A program made the position numbers and the translations under genes. The notes beneath the pieces are model-generated. The model saw only the letters and a list, made by a program, of their open reading frames with translations, had not been told where the DNA came from and did no database searches. Of a stretch of 52,078 nucleotides of DNA, positions 32,932 to 40,880 are shown one piece after another. Position 1 is the stretch's first letter, and each line of letters starts with the position of its first letter. This stretch comes from Pseudodesulfovibrio sp. (lineage in GTDB: Bacteria; Desulfobacterota; Desulfovibrionia; Desulfovibrionales; Desulfovibrionaceae): the NCBI RefSeq assembly GCF_028692895.1, contig NZ_JAQUWN010000024.1:1-52078 (forward strand), read 5' to 3'.

Positions 32932-32968
32932 AAAAAAAGACTGCGCCGTCGCCCGGACAGGGGCGACG
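32932..32968 (-). terminator. Terminator of the phosphoesterase gene
   Basis: CGTCGCCC / GGGCGACG stem (32947-32954 with 32961-32968), six-base loop, followed on the minus strand by a run of seven T within 15 bases. It lies 15 bp after the phosphoesterase stop. Confidence 0.75.
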
Positions 32969-32982
32969 AAAGCGGGGTTTTG

Positions 32983-33711
32983 CTACCAGAGGCGGTCGGC
33001 GAAAGAGGAGTGCAGGCCGCGGGCGCGGATGAGGTCCGCGGTCTTTTTTATATCATAGGTAATGAAGCGCATGGTCAGGACGCGGCTCTCCGTGTCGAAC
33101 AGTCCGTACTTGGCCCGGTTGTCGCCGTCGCGCGGCTGGCCGACCGCGCCGATATTGACGATATGCCGTTTGTCGGGGTCCAGCACGGTTTCGCCCTCGG
33201 GCAGCGCCAACCGGCGCGACACCCCCTCCGGCCCCTCCGTGAAACGCATCCGGTCATGGGTGTGGCCCACAAAGCAGACCCGCTCCCCGAATCGCGCGAA
33301 CAGTTCGCCCACGCTGTCCTCGTACTTCCACAGATACCCCTTCACATCGTCCGGCGGCACCCCGTGGACGAACCGGCAGTCGTCCAATACCGCACTCCGG
33401 GGGTGGGAAATAAGCCACTCGAACGTGCCGTCGTCGATCATCTCGCGCGTGCGCCGGAGCGAGTCCTTGGCCAACTGGTTGAACCAGGCCAACTGATGGA
33501 TATTAATCAACCCCTGCTCATGGTTGCCCTGCACGACGACCGCGTCCCGCTCCCTGAGCAGGTCGCAGCACTCCTGCGGTTGCGGCCCATACCCCACCAC
33601 GTCGCCCAGGCAGACCTCCGCATCGTGCGCCCGCCCGTCCAAATCGCGCAAGACCTCGCGGAGCGCCTCCAGATTGGCGTGCACATCGGAATAAACGGCT
33701 ATGATCGACAT
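32983..33711 (-). CDS. Calcineurin-like metallophosphoesterase (YfcE/MJ0936 type)
   Basis: 242 residues. Metal-site motifs in order: YSDVHANLEAL, LGDVVGYGPQP, GNHE, FVHGVPP, FVGHTHDRM and VNIGAVGQPRDGD. This subgroup cleaves phosphodiesters in vitro, sometimes diadenosine or cyclic nucleotides; the biological substrate is unknown. The start at 33711 fits the family N-terminus (MSIIAVYSDVH). The frame runs far upstream over the terminator and IHF gene, which is not coding. A second, shorter relative is at 47935-48684. Confidence 0.87.
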   Translation of the reverse strand: MSIIAVYSDVHANLEALREVLRDLDGRAHDAEVCLGDVVGYGPQPQECCDLLRERDAVVVQGNHEQGLINIHQLAWFNQLAKDSLRRTREMIDDGTFEWLISHPRSAVLDDCRFVHGVPPDDVKGYLWKYEDSVGELFARFGERVCFVGHTHDRMRFTEGPEGVSRRLALPEGETVLDPDKRHIVNIGAVGQPRDGDNRAKYGLFDTESRVLTMRFITYDIKKTADLIRARGLHSSFADRLW

Positions 33712-33813
33712 GCCCGTACAATAACGCGTTGGCCGGTACAGGGCAACAAGGATGCCCCCGCGGGCCTTCGGGGTTCCCTGCGCGCCGCAGGGCCGGGCGT
33801 GCGGCGGGGCGCG

Positions 33814-33862
33814 AAAAAAGGTCAAGCCCCACGCGTGGAGTGCACGGGCGGGGTTTGACCTT
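33814..33862 (-). terminator. Terminator of the IHF/HU gene
   Basis: AAGGTCAAGCCCC (33818-33830) pairs with GGGGTTTGACCTT (33850-33862) with one G-T wobble and a 19-nt loop. The minus strand continues as a T6 run. It lies 76 bp after the IHF/HU stop. Confidence 0.8.
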
Positions 33863-33938
33863 CTGGCGTTGCGAAGCGTCGCTGCGGCCCCGGCGGAGGG
33901 ACGCGGCGGCGCGGGCCGGCCTGGGGAGGCAGGTCGGC

Positions 33939-34223
33939 TTAGGGGTTCAGTTCCGAGCGGAACTTGCGGGACAGCCGGAAGACGACGACCTTGCGCGGGG
34001 GCAGGGTGATGGTCTGGCTGGTCTGGGGGTTCCGTCCCTTGCGCGCCCGTTTGTCGTAGGCTTCGAACTTGCCGAAACCGGAGATGAGGAGGGCGTGATC
34101 CTTTTTCACGGCGCTCTTCATGATGTCGAGGATGACCTCGACCAGGTCCTTGATTTCGGCCCGGTTCTTGTCCGTGCGCTCGTAGATGTAGTCCACGATT
34201 CCGGCTTTGGTGAGGGTGCTCAT
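33939..34223 (-). CDS. IHF/HU-family nucleoid protein
   Basis: 94 residues, the normal size. Helical dimer core TKAGIVDYIYERTDKNRAEIKDLVEVILDIMKSA, then the signature LISGFGKFEAYDKRARKGRNPQTSQTITLPPRKVVVFRLSRKFRSELN with the DNA-intercalating Pro in GRNP. The FEAYDKRARKGRNPQT form is closer to IHF alpha than to HU. It bends DNA and shapes promoters and the chromosome. It lies 33 bp downstream of the HIT gene on the same strand, ending at a strong terminator. Confidence 0.9.
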   Translation of the reverse strand: MSTLTKAGIVDYIYERTDKNRAEIKDLVEVILDIMKSAVKKDHALLISGFGKFEAYDKRARKGRNPQTSQTITLPPRKVVVFRLSRKFRSELNP

Positions 34224-34256
34224 TGGTGGCCTCCAAAAAAAAGGTTCACTGACAGA

Positions 34257-34685
34257 CTATTTCAAGAGGTCGGCCATTTTTTTCGCCAACCTTTGCATCT
34301 CGTCCGGGTCGTCGTAGGAGGACTGGGTCCAGAGCCGCAGTCCGTCGCCCGAGAATCGCGGCACGAGATGAAAATGCGCGTGGTGCACCAATTGTCCGGC
34401 GGCCTCGTAGTTGTTCTGGAACAGGTTGAGGCCTTCCGCCCCGGTGGCTTCCATGACCGCCCGTCCGACCTTGCCCAGGGCTTCGAGCAGGTCGCCGCCC
34501 AGAGAGGCCGGAACATCCATGAGCGTGGGATGGTGGTCCTTGGGCAACACCAGCGCGTGTCCAGCGCTCACGGGCGCGATATCCAGAAAGGCCAGGCAGG
34601 TCCCGGTCTCGTAAACTTTTGCGCAGGGGATCTCTCCCGCCACGATTTTGCAGAAAATGCAATCCGGGTCCCTGGTCGTCATCAT
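34257..34685 (-). CDS. HIT-family nucleotide hydrolase
   Basis: 142 residues. CIFCKIVAGEIPCAKVYE with a zinc-type CxxC, DIAPVSAGHALVLPKDH and the histidine triad HHAHFHLVP. HINT/HIT proteins cleave AMP from lysyl, amide or dinucleotide substrates. I chose the ATG at 34685, two bases after GGGAG; the ATG one codon later is as likely, and an upstream start would add a non-conserved tail. Co-transcribed with the IHF/HU gene. Confidence 0.87.
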   Translation of the reverse strand: MMTTRDPDCIFCKIVAGEIPCAKVYETGTCLAFLDIAPVSAGHALVLPKDHHPTLMDVPASLGGDLLEALGKVGRAVMEATGAEGLNLFQNNYEAAGQLVHHAHFHLVPRFSGDGLRLWTQSSYDDPDEMQRLAKKMADLLK

Positions 34686-34783
34686 GTCTCCCGCTCCGCC
34701 GCAAAACCGCGCCCGACGGGCCGGAACCCCCGGCCGCCCGCGCTCTTTGGCGAAGACCTTTTCGTACTTAGCCACATTCTTAA

Positions 34784-34900
34784 CCGGGAAATTCAGTTAA
34801 ATCAAGTCTGTCGATTTGATTTTCTCGTAAATTCCCGTTTCCCGGCCGTGCGGGAAGTCTAGAAAAGTTCTTGAAATACGGCAAGTTGCCGTATTTTTTT
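34784..34900 (+). ncRNA. Candidate small RNA in AT-rich spacer
   Basis: On the plus strand two nested stems, CCGGGAAA (34784-34791) with TTTCCCGG (34838-34845) and, inside, AAATCAA (34799-34805) with TTGATTT (34816-34822), are followed by a strong terminator hairpin (34874-34896) and T-run. No plus-strand gene ends here, so the terminator otherwise has no purpose. The region is markedly AT-rich compared with its surroundings. No family is recognised. It could instead be the 5' region of the minus-strand HIT gene. Confidence 0.42.
34874..34900 (+). terminator. Orphan plus-strand terminator
   Basis: AAATACGGCA, loop AGT, TGCCGTATTT, then further T residues (seven in all to 34900). Perfect 10-bp stem. 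No T-tract on the minus strand. It is oriented away from every annotated gene end nearby. Confidence 0.7.
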
Positions 34901-35195
34901 GATTGCCGTAAAAATCACTTGTGAAAAAAATAATTTATTACGGTCGGTTAAGCGGGTGGTTGCCGGCCTGATCAGGTGGGACGCGGGTTCCCGGCCCCCG
35001 GGGGCGGGGCGGGAAATTCCGGCCCGGTCTCGACGGCGCAGGGAGTGTGGAAGAGGCGGAAAAGGTGCGGGACGGGCCTGGGGCGCGGGGGAATCGATGC
35101 GGGCGAACGGCGGCGCCGCGCCCGACGGGTTGAGCCGGCGCGAGGGGGCCGGGCCTCGGGTGACGGCTTGCGCGGCCGGTGTTGCGTGGCGGGGG
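34901..35195. other. Spacer between orphan terminator and sugar operon end
   Basis: The left part is AT-rich and holds CCGTAA (34915-34920) and TTACGG (34939-34944) as an inverted pair, echoing the TTGCCGTA of the preceding terminator. The right part is GC-rich with a CCTGATCAGG palindrome (34967-34976) and a GC hairpin near 34988-35013. No gene is supported. The minus-strand sugar operon ends at 35196 without an obvious T-tract terminator. Confidence 0.5.
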
Positions 35196-37055
35196 CTATT
35201 CGCCCGGCCGGTATTCCGGCACCAGGCGGCGCAGGATGGCGCGGATGGCCTCGCCGTCCCAGGCGTCGGCGGCCCGGGCGAGTTCTGCGATGGCCCGCTC
35301 CAGCTCGGCGGGGTCGGGCGGGGAGTCGCTGCCCAGGACCAGGATCTTGTCGTGCTCGGTGCGCACGATGTCCTCGCCCTCGGTGATGAGCTCCTCGTAG
35401 AGTTTTTCGCCTTCGCGCAGGCCGGTGTAGACGATGGGGACGTCCACGTCCGGCTCCTTGCCGGAGAGGCGGATGAGGTCGCGGGCCATGTCCGCGATCT
35501 TCACGGGCACGCCCATGTCCAGGACGAAGACCTCGCCGCCGGTGCCCTTTTCGCCCATGCTGCCCGCCTGGAGGATGAGCTGGGAGGCCTCGGCGATGGA
35601 CATGAAGTAGCGGGTCACCTCGGGGTGGGTGACGGTGACCGGGCCGCCCGCCTCGATCTGCCGCCGGAAGAGCGGGACCACCGAGCCGCTGGACCCGACC
35701 ACGTTGCCGAAGCGCACGGCCATGAACCGGGTGCCGCGGCCGTTCAGGGACTGCATGAGCAGTTCGGTGACGCGTTTGGACGCGCCCATGACGTTGGTGG
35801 GCCGGACGGCCTTGTCCGTGCTGACCACCACGAACCGCTCCACCCCGGCCTCCACGGCCGTCTCCATGAGGGTGCGCGAGCCAAGGATGTTGTTGCGCAC
35901 GGCCTGCCAGGGGTTGCGCTCCAGCATGGGCACGTGCTTGTAGGCCGCGGCGTGGAAGACCACGGCGGGCCGGTGCTCGTGAAAGACGCGGGCCATGAGG
36001 TCGCGGTCGGCGACGGAGCCGAGCACCGTGGTGTAGCCGGTGAACCCGAGGCCGTGGTGCAGCTCCATCTGGATTTCGTAGAGATTGTATTCGCTCGAAT
36101 CCACCAGGACCACGTGGCCGGGGGCGAAGCGCACGATCTGGCGGCAGAGCTCCGAGCCGATGGACCCGCCGCAGCCGGTGACCAGGACGGTCCGGCCCGA
36201 GAGGTAGCTCTTGATGCGCCCGGCGTCCAGGAGGACCGGGGAGCGGCCGAGCAGGTCGAGGTAGTCGATGTCGCGCAGGGTGGCGATGTCCACCTTGCCG
36301 TCCATGATCTCGGTCATGGCGGGGAGGATTTTGTAGGGGAAGGGGGACGCCTTGCAGGTCTCCACGATGCGGCGCATCTGCCCGGCCGAGGCCTCGGCCA
36401 CGGCGATGAAGACCTCGTCCACGCCCTCGCGCTCGCCCACGGCGGGCAGGTCCTCCACCCGGCCGAGCACGGGGCGGCCGTGGATGGTCCGGCCGCGCTT
36501 GGCCCGGTCGTCGTCCAGGAAGCCAGCGAGGCGGTACTGGGCCGGGTTGGCGGTCAGCTCGCGGCTGATCTTCTCGGCCAGGCTGCCCGCGCCGACCACG
36601 AGCACGGTCTTGCGGTCCGCCAGGGGCGCGAGGTGCGTCTCCGAGCGGGCGAAGAAGGCGCGGATGGAGAGCCTGAGCCCCGAGCACAGGACCAGGGTCA
36701 GCACCCAGTCGAAGACGAAGATGGAGCGCGGGACGCCGAGGAAGGAAAAGCGGAAGAGGACGAAGGAGACGAGGATCAGGCTCTGCAGGGCCGTGACCCG
36801 GAGCAGCTTCCAGTAGTCGTCCAGGCTGGTGTAGCGCCACATGCCCCGGTACAGGCCGAAGGACACGAAGATCACGGACTTGAAGACCAGGACGTACTTG
36901 AGCAGCCCCTTGTACTGGGTGAAGTAGGTGGCCGGGATGTTGAAGTCGAAGCGGAAGGAATAGGCGGCCAGCAGGGCCAGCGCGAAGATCGCCAGGTCCG
37001 CGAGGAACATGACGTAGAAGTTGGTGTTGCGGAAATTGGGCAGGCTCGGCTTCAT
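35196..37055 (-). CDS. Membrane UDP-sugar 4,6-dehydratase (PglF/WbpM/CapD type)
   Basis: 619 residues. Four N-terminal membrane helices (about 14-32, 46-66, 80-100, 108-126), a first Rossmann-like domain (VLVVGAGSLAEKISREL), then the SDR catalytic domain with VLVTGCGGSIGSELCRQI, VVFHAAAYKHVPMLE and STDKAVRPTNVMGASKR. The S-T-D-K in place of the usual catalytic Tyr is the mark of inverting-free 4,6-dehydratases acting on UDP-GlcNAc. It makes the 4-keto-6-deoxy sugar used by the aminotransferase encoded just upstream. ATGA overlap with that gene. Confidence 0.9.
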   Translation of the reverse strand: MKPSLPNFRNTNFYVMFLADLAIFALALLAAYSFRFDFNIPATYFTQYKGLLKYVLVFKSVIFVSFGLYRGMWRYTSLDDYWKLLRVTALQSLILVSFVLFRFSFLGVPRSIFVFDWVLTLVLCSGLRLSIRAFFARSETHLAPLADRKTVLVVGAGSLAEKISRELTANPAQYRLAGFLDDDRAKRGRTIHGRPVLGRVEDLPAVGEREGVDEVFIAVAEASAGQMRRIVETCKASPFPYKILPAMTEIMDGKVDIATLRDIDYLDLLGRSPVLLDAGRIKSYLSGRTVLVTGCGGSIGSELCRQIVRFAPGHVVLVDSSEYNLYEIQMELHHGLGFTGYTTVLGSVADRDLMARVFHEHRPAVVFHAAAYKHVPMLERNPWQAVRNNILGSRTLMETAVEAGVERFVVVSTDKAVRPTNVMGASKRVTELLMQSLNGRGTRFMAVRFGNVVGSSGSVVPLFRRQIEAGGPVTVTHPEVTRYFMSIAEASQLILQAGSMGEKGTGGEVFVLDMGVPVKIADMARDLIRLSGKEPDVDVPIVYTGLREGEKLYEELITEGEDIVRTEHDKILVLGSDSPPDPAELERAIAELARAADAWDGEAIRAILRRLVPEYRPGE

Positions 37056-38176
37056 GCGGCCACGCTCCTGGCCACGGCCGCGATGCGTTCGAGGTCCTCC
37101 CCGGTCAGGGCCGTGCCCGAGGGCAGGCAGATCCCGCGCGCGAAGAGGTCCTCGCCCACCGCGCCGCCGGTGACCGGCACGCCCGCGAACACGGGCTGGA
37201 GGTGCATGGGCTTCCAGACCGGGCGGGACTCGATGTTCTCCGCCTCCAGGGCCAGGCGCAGGTCCTCGGGGGTCGCTCCGAAGGCCGGGTCCAGGAGCAT
37301 GACCGTGAGCCAGCGGTTGGACCGGCCGTAGGCGGCCTCGGGCATGAAGGACACGGGCAGGTCCGCGAGGGCCGCCTCGTACCAGGCCGAAATCTCCCGC
37401 CGCCGGGCCACGAAGCCGTCGAGCATCTCCAATTGGCCCAGGCCGATGGCGGCCGAGACGTTGGACATGCGGTAGTTGTAGCCGAGGGTGGTGTGCTCGT
37501 AGTGGGGGGCGGGGTCGCGCGCCTGCTGGGAGAGCCGCCGGGCCTCCTGGATGAACGCGCCGTCGTCCCCGGCCAGCATGCCGCCGCCGCTGGTGGTGAT
37601 GATCTTGTTGCCGTTGAAGGAATAAACGGCCGCGTCGCCCCCGCGCCCGGCCGGGCGGCCCTTGTAGGTCGCGCCCACGGCCTCGGCCGCGTCGATGACC
37701 AGGGGGATGCCGCGCGGCTCGCACACGCTTCGGATGGCGTCGTAGTCCGAGCACTGGCCGTACAGGTCGGTGGGGATGACGGCGGCCACGCGGCGGCCCG
37801 CCGCCTCCTCGGCGTCGATGGCCTCGGCCAGGAGCCGGGGGTCCATGTTCCAGGAGGCGCGGTCGCTGTCCACGAAGTGGAGGTCCGCGCCCAGGAAGGT
37901 CACGGGCGTGACCGAGCCGATGAAGGTCAGTGTGGAGGCCATGACCACGTCGCCCGGTCCCACGCCGAGCAGCCGGAGCGCCAGGTGCATGGCCGCCGTG
38001 CCGCTGGACACGGCCAGGCAGTGGGCGAACCCGGTCAGCTCGCGGAAGGCCTGCTCGAAGGCCGCGAGCTGCGGCCCGGCGGGCGCGATGAAGTTGGCGG
38101 CGAAGGCCGCGTGGACGTATTCGAGCTCCCGGCCCCCCATGTGGGGAGGGGAAAGAAAGATGCGATCCCTGGTCAC
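37052..38176 (-). CDS. DegT/DnrJ/EryC1 sugar aminotransferase (PglE-like)
   Basis: 374 residues from a GTG start with AGGAG eight bases upstream. PLP fold-type I: SSGTAAMHLALRLLGVGPGD, DAAEAVGATYKG, the PLP lysine in SFNGNKIITTSGGG, and GYNYRMSNVSAAIGL. It would aminate the 4-keto sugar nucleotide from the dehydratase using glutamate. The GTG directly abuts the acetyltransferase stop and its stop overlaps the dehydratase start, so all three are one tightly coupled operon. Confidence 0.9.
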   Translation of the reverse strand: MTRDRIFLSPPHMGGRELEYVHAAFAANFIAPAGPQLAAFEQAFRELTGFAHCLAVSSGTAAMHLALRLLGVGPGDVVMASTLTFIGSVTPVTFLGADLHFVDSDRASWNMDPRLLAEAIDAEEAAGRRVAAVIPTDLYGQCSDYDAIRSVCEPRGIPLVIDAAEAVGATYKGRPAGRGGDAAVYSFNGNKIITTSGGGMLAGDDGAFIQEARRLSQQARDPAPHYEHTTLGYNYRMSNVSAAIGLGQLEMLDGFVARRREISAWYEAALADLPVSFMPEAAYGRSNRWLTVMLLDPAFGATPEDLRLALEAENIESRPVWKPMHLQPVFAGVPVTGGAVGEDLFARGICLPSGTALTGEDLERIAAVARSVAA

Positions 38177-38794
38177 CTAGGACTCCTGCAGTTCTCTGGC
38201 CGGAACGCCGACCACGACGGCTCCCGGCCGCACGTTGCGGACCACGGCCGCTCCGGCGCCCGCCGTGGCCCAGTCGCCGATGGTGCGGCCCTGGATCACG
38301 CACGCGCCGATGCCGATGAAGGCCCCGGTTCCGAGGGTCACGGCCCCGGCCAGGCGCGCGCCCGGGGCCACATGGCAGCACGCGCCGACCACGCAGTCGT
38401 GGTCCACGGAGCAGCCGGTGTTGAGGATGGCGTGCGCGCCGATGCGCGCCCCGGCGCCGACCACCGCGCCCGCGCAGATAACGCAGCCGGGCCCGAGTTC
38501 GGCGTCCGGCGCGACGATGGCGGACGGGTGCACGGCCGGGACGAAGGCGACGCCCCGGCGGGCGTAGTCCTCGGCCAGCGCGGCCCGGGCCCGGTTGTCG
38601 CCCACGGCCAGGACCACGCCGTCGTGGCCGGTCACGTCCGCGGGGTCGCGGCCCAGGACGGCCAGTCCCCGGAACGGTTCGCCCGCTCCGGTCCCGGGAG
38701 CGAGGAAGCCCATCGGGTCCACGCCGGGGGCGGCCAGCAGGATGTCGGCCACGACACGCGCGTGCCCGCCGCTTCCAACGATCAATACCTTCAC
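38177..38794 (-). CDS. PglD/NeuD-type sugar N-acetyltransferase
   Basis: 205 residues from a GTG start (AGGAAGG upstream). An N-terminal Rossmann-like nucleotide-sugar domain (VLIVGSGGHARVVADIL) precedes a left-handed beta-helix with ILNTGCSVDHDCVVGACCHVAPGARLAG; H132 aligns with the catalytic base of Campylobacter PglD. It would acetylate the 4-amino sugar with acetyl-CoA, giving UDP-N,N'-diacetylbacillosamine or similar. First gene of the acetyltransferase-aminotransferase-dehydratase operon, divergent from the E1-lipoyl pair. Confidence 0.9.
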   Translation of the reverse strand: MKVLIVGSGGHARVVADILLAAPGVDPMGFLAPGTGAGEPFRGLAVLGRDPADVTGHDGVVLAVGDNRARAALAEDYARRGVAFVPAVHPSAIVAPDAELGPGCVICAGAVVGAGARIGAHAILNTGCSVDHDCVVGACCHVAPGARLAGAVTLGTGAFIGIGACVIQGRTIGDWATAGAGAAVVRNVRPGAVVVGVPARELQES

Positions 38795-38954
38795 TCGCGC
38801 CTTCCTGTCAGGTCCCGGTTGAAACGCTTTGATTCCGGCCGCTCCGCAACCAGTCACTCCCTACCCCGTTGTGAATTTTACTGTCAACCGGCGCGTGCGC
38901 GGCCGGGCGCGCTTGACGCGGTTCGCCGCCACGGGATATTCCCAGCGCAGCATC

Positions 38955-40880
38955 ATGAAACGCGAATGGATCACAGACGCCCTGCGCATCCGGCGGGTGG
39001 AGGAAACCTTCCTCCGCCTCTTCGCCGAGGGCAGGCTCAACGGGACCGTGCACACCTGCATCGGGCAGGAGTTCTCGGCCCTGGCCTTTGCGGGCGGCCT
39101 CAGGCCGGGCGACGCCGTGGTCTCCAACCACCGCTGCCACGGCCACTACCTGGCCTTCACCGGCGACCTCGCCGGGCTTGTGGCCGAGCTGACGGGCAAG
39201 GCGGCGGGCGTCTGCGGCGGGATCGGCTCCAGCCAGCACCTTTGCCGCGACGGCTTTTTCTCCAACGGCATCCAGGGCGGCACCGCGCCCGTGGCCGCCG
39301 GGCTGGCCATGGCCCGCAAGCTGCGGGGCGGCGGCGACATCGCCGTGGTCTTCCTGGGCGACGGCACCCTGGGCGAGGGCGTGGTCTACGAGGTCCTGAA
39401 CATGGCCTCCAAGTGGGAGCTGCCCCTGCTCCTGGTCTGCGAGCGCAACCGCTACGCCCAGTCCACGCCCACGGAACGGACCATCGCCGGGGACATCCTC
39501 GCCCGGGCCGAGGCCTTCGCCATCCCGACTTTCCACTCCGCCACGGCCGACCCGGACGCGCTCATGGCCGACGCGGCCCGCTCCATCCGGCAGGTGCGCG
39601 AGACCGGCCGCCCGGCCTTCCACCTGGTGGAGACCAACCGGCTGGCCCCGCACTCCAAGGGCGACGACGACCGCGATCCGGCCGAGCTGGCCGCCTGCCG
39701 GGCCCAGGACCCGCTCTGCCGCCTGGAAGCGGCCGAGCCCGACACCTTTTCCGCCCTGGCCGAGGCGGCGGACCGCGAGATCCGCGCCGTGCTCGACGGC
39801 CTGGAGGGCGCGCCCGCCCTGGCCCCGGCCGAGTACGCCCGGGTGGCCGACCCGGACCCGGCCCCGCGCTGGGTCCCGGCCGAGCCGTCGGAGCGGCGGC
39901 AGGCCGACCTGCTCCACGCCTGCCTGGCCGAGCGGATGGCCGCAAATCCCGAGACCCTGCTCCTGGGCGAGGACATCGCCGCGCCCTACGGCGGGGCCTT
40001 CAAGATCACCCGCGACCTCTCGGACCGCTTTCCCGGCCGGGTCGTCTCCACTCCCATCAGCGAAGCGGGCTTCACCGGCATCGGTTGCGGCCTGGCCCTC
40101 GGCGGGTTCCGGCCGGTGGTGGAGATCATGTTCGGCGACTTCGTGCTCCTGGCCCTGGACCAGTTGGTCAACCACGCCTCCAAATTCCATCACATGTACA
40201 ATGGCCGGGCGACCTGCCCGCTCATTCTGCGCACGCCCATGGGCGGCGGCCGGGGATACGGCCCCACCCACTCCCAGTCCCTGGAGAAATTTCTGGCGGG
40301 CATCGACAACGTCGTCCTGTGCGCCCTGAACTCCCTGGTGGACCCGGCCCTTATCTATAAAAAAGTGTTCGAGCGCGAACACCCCACCGTGGTCGTCGAG
40401 CACAAGCTGGACTACGGGCGGCGCATCGCGGCCCGGACCGCGCCCGGCTACGTCGCCGAGCGCACCGCCGGGGGCTGGCCCTGGGCGCGGGTCCGGCCCC
40501 GGTCCTCGCGGCCGGACGTGACCCTGGTTACCCATGGCGGCATGGCCGACGCGGCCGTGGCCGCCCTGGCCCCCCTGTTCCGGGACCACGGCGTCAAGGC
40601 CGAGCTGCTGGTCCCCAGCCGCCTCTGCCCCCTGGACGCCCGGCCCATCCTCGATTCCACGGCCGTGACCGGCCGCCTGGTGACCATCGAGGAGGGGTCC
40701 GGCTTCGCGGGCATCGGCGCGGAGGTGGCGGCCGTGGTGGCCGAGCGCTCGGCCCGTCCGGTGCGCGTCCGGCGCATCGCGGCCGAGCCGCTGCCCATCC
40801 CGTCCGTGCGTGAACTGGAGGACCGGGTCCTGCCGACCACCCGGTCCATCATCCGAACCGTGAGCGAGTTCCTGTCATGA
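38955..40880 (+). CDS. Fused alpha-beta E1 of a 2-oxoacid dehydrogenase
   Basis: 641 residues. The alpha half (1-~290) has RRVEETFL, NHRCHGHYLAFTGD and the thiamine-diphosphate motif GDGTLGEG...N (136-138 onward, ERNRYAQST). The beta half (from ~315) has LLLGEDIAAPYGGAFKIT, STPISEAGFTGIGCGLALGG, DFVLLALDQLVNHASKFHHMYNG and the C-terminal VTHGGMADAAVAAL domain. It decarboxylates a 2-oxoacid and transfers the acyl group to a lipoyl lysine. Its stop overlaps the next start by four bases, and that gene supplies the lipoyl domain. No strong Shine-Dalgarno precedes the ATG. No E3 gene is in the window. Substrate could be pyruvate or another 2-oxoacid. Confidence 0.87.
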   Translation: MKREWITDALRIRRVEETFLRLFAEGRLNGTVHTCIGQEFSALAFAGGLRPGDAVVSNHRCHGHYLAFTGDLAGLVAELTGKAAGVCGGIGSSQHLCRDGFFSNGIQGGTAPVAAGLAMARKLRGGGDIAVVFLGDGTLGEGVVYEVLNMASKWELPLLLVCERNRYAQSTPTERTIAGDILARAEAFAIPTFHSATADPDALMADAARSIRQVRETGRPAFHLVETNRLAPHSKGDDDRDPAELAACRAQDPLCRLEAAEPDTFSALAEAADREIRAVLDGLEGAPALAPAEYARVADPDPAPRWVPAEPSERRQADLLHACLAERMAANPETLLLGEDIAAPYGGAFKITRDLSDRFPGRVVSTPISEAGFTGIGCGLALGGFRPVVEIMFGDFVLLALDQLVNHASKFHHMYNGRATCPLILRTPMGGGRGYGPTHSQSLEKFLAGIDNVVLCALNSLVDPALIYKKVFEREHPTVVVEHKLDYGRRIAARTAPGYVAERTAGGWPWARVRPRSSRPDVTLVTHGGMADAAVAALAPLFRDHGVKAELLVPSRLCPLDARPILDSTAVTGRLVTIEEGSGFAGIGAEVAAVVAERSARPVRVRRIAAEPLPIPSVRELEDRVLPTTRSIIRTVSEFLS

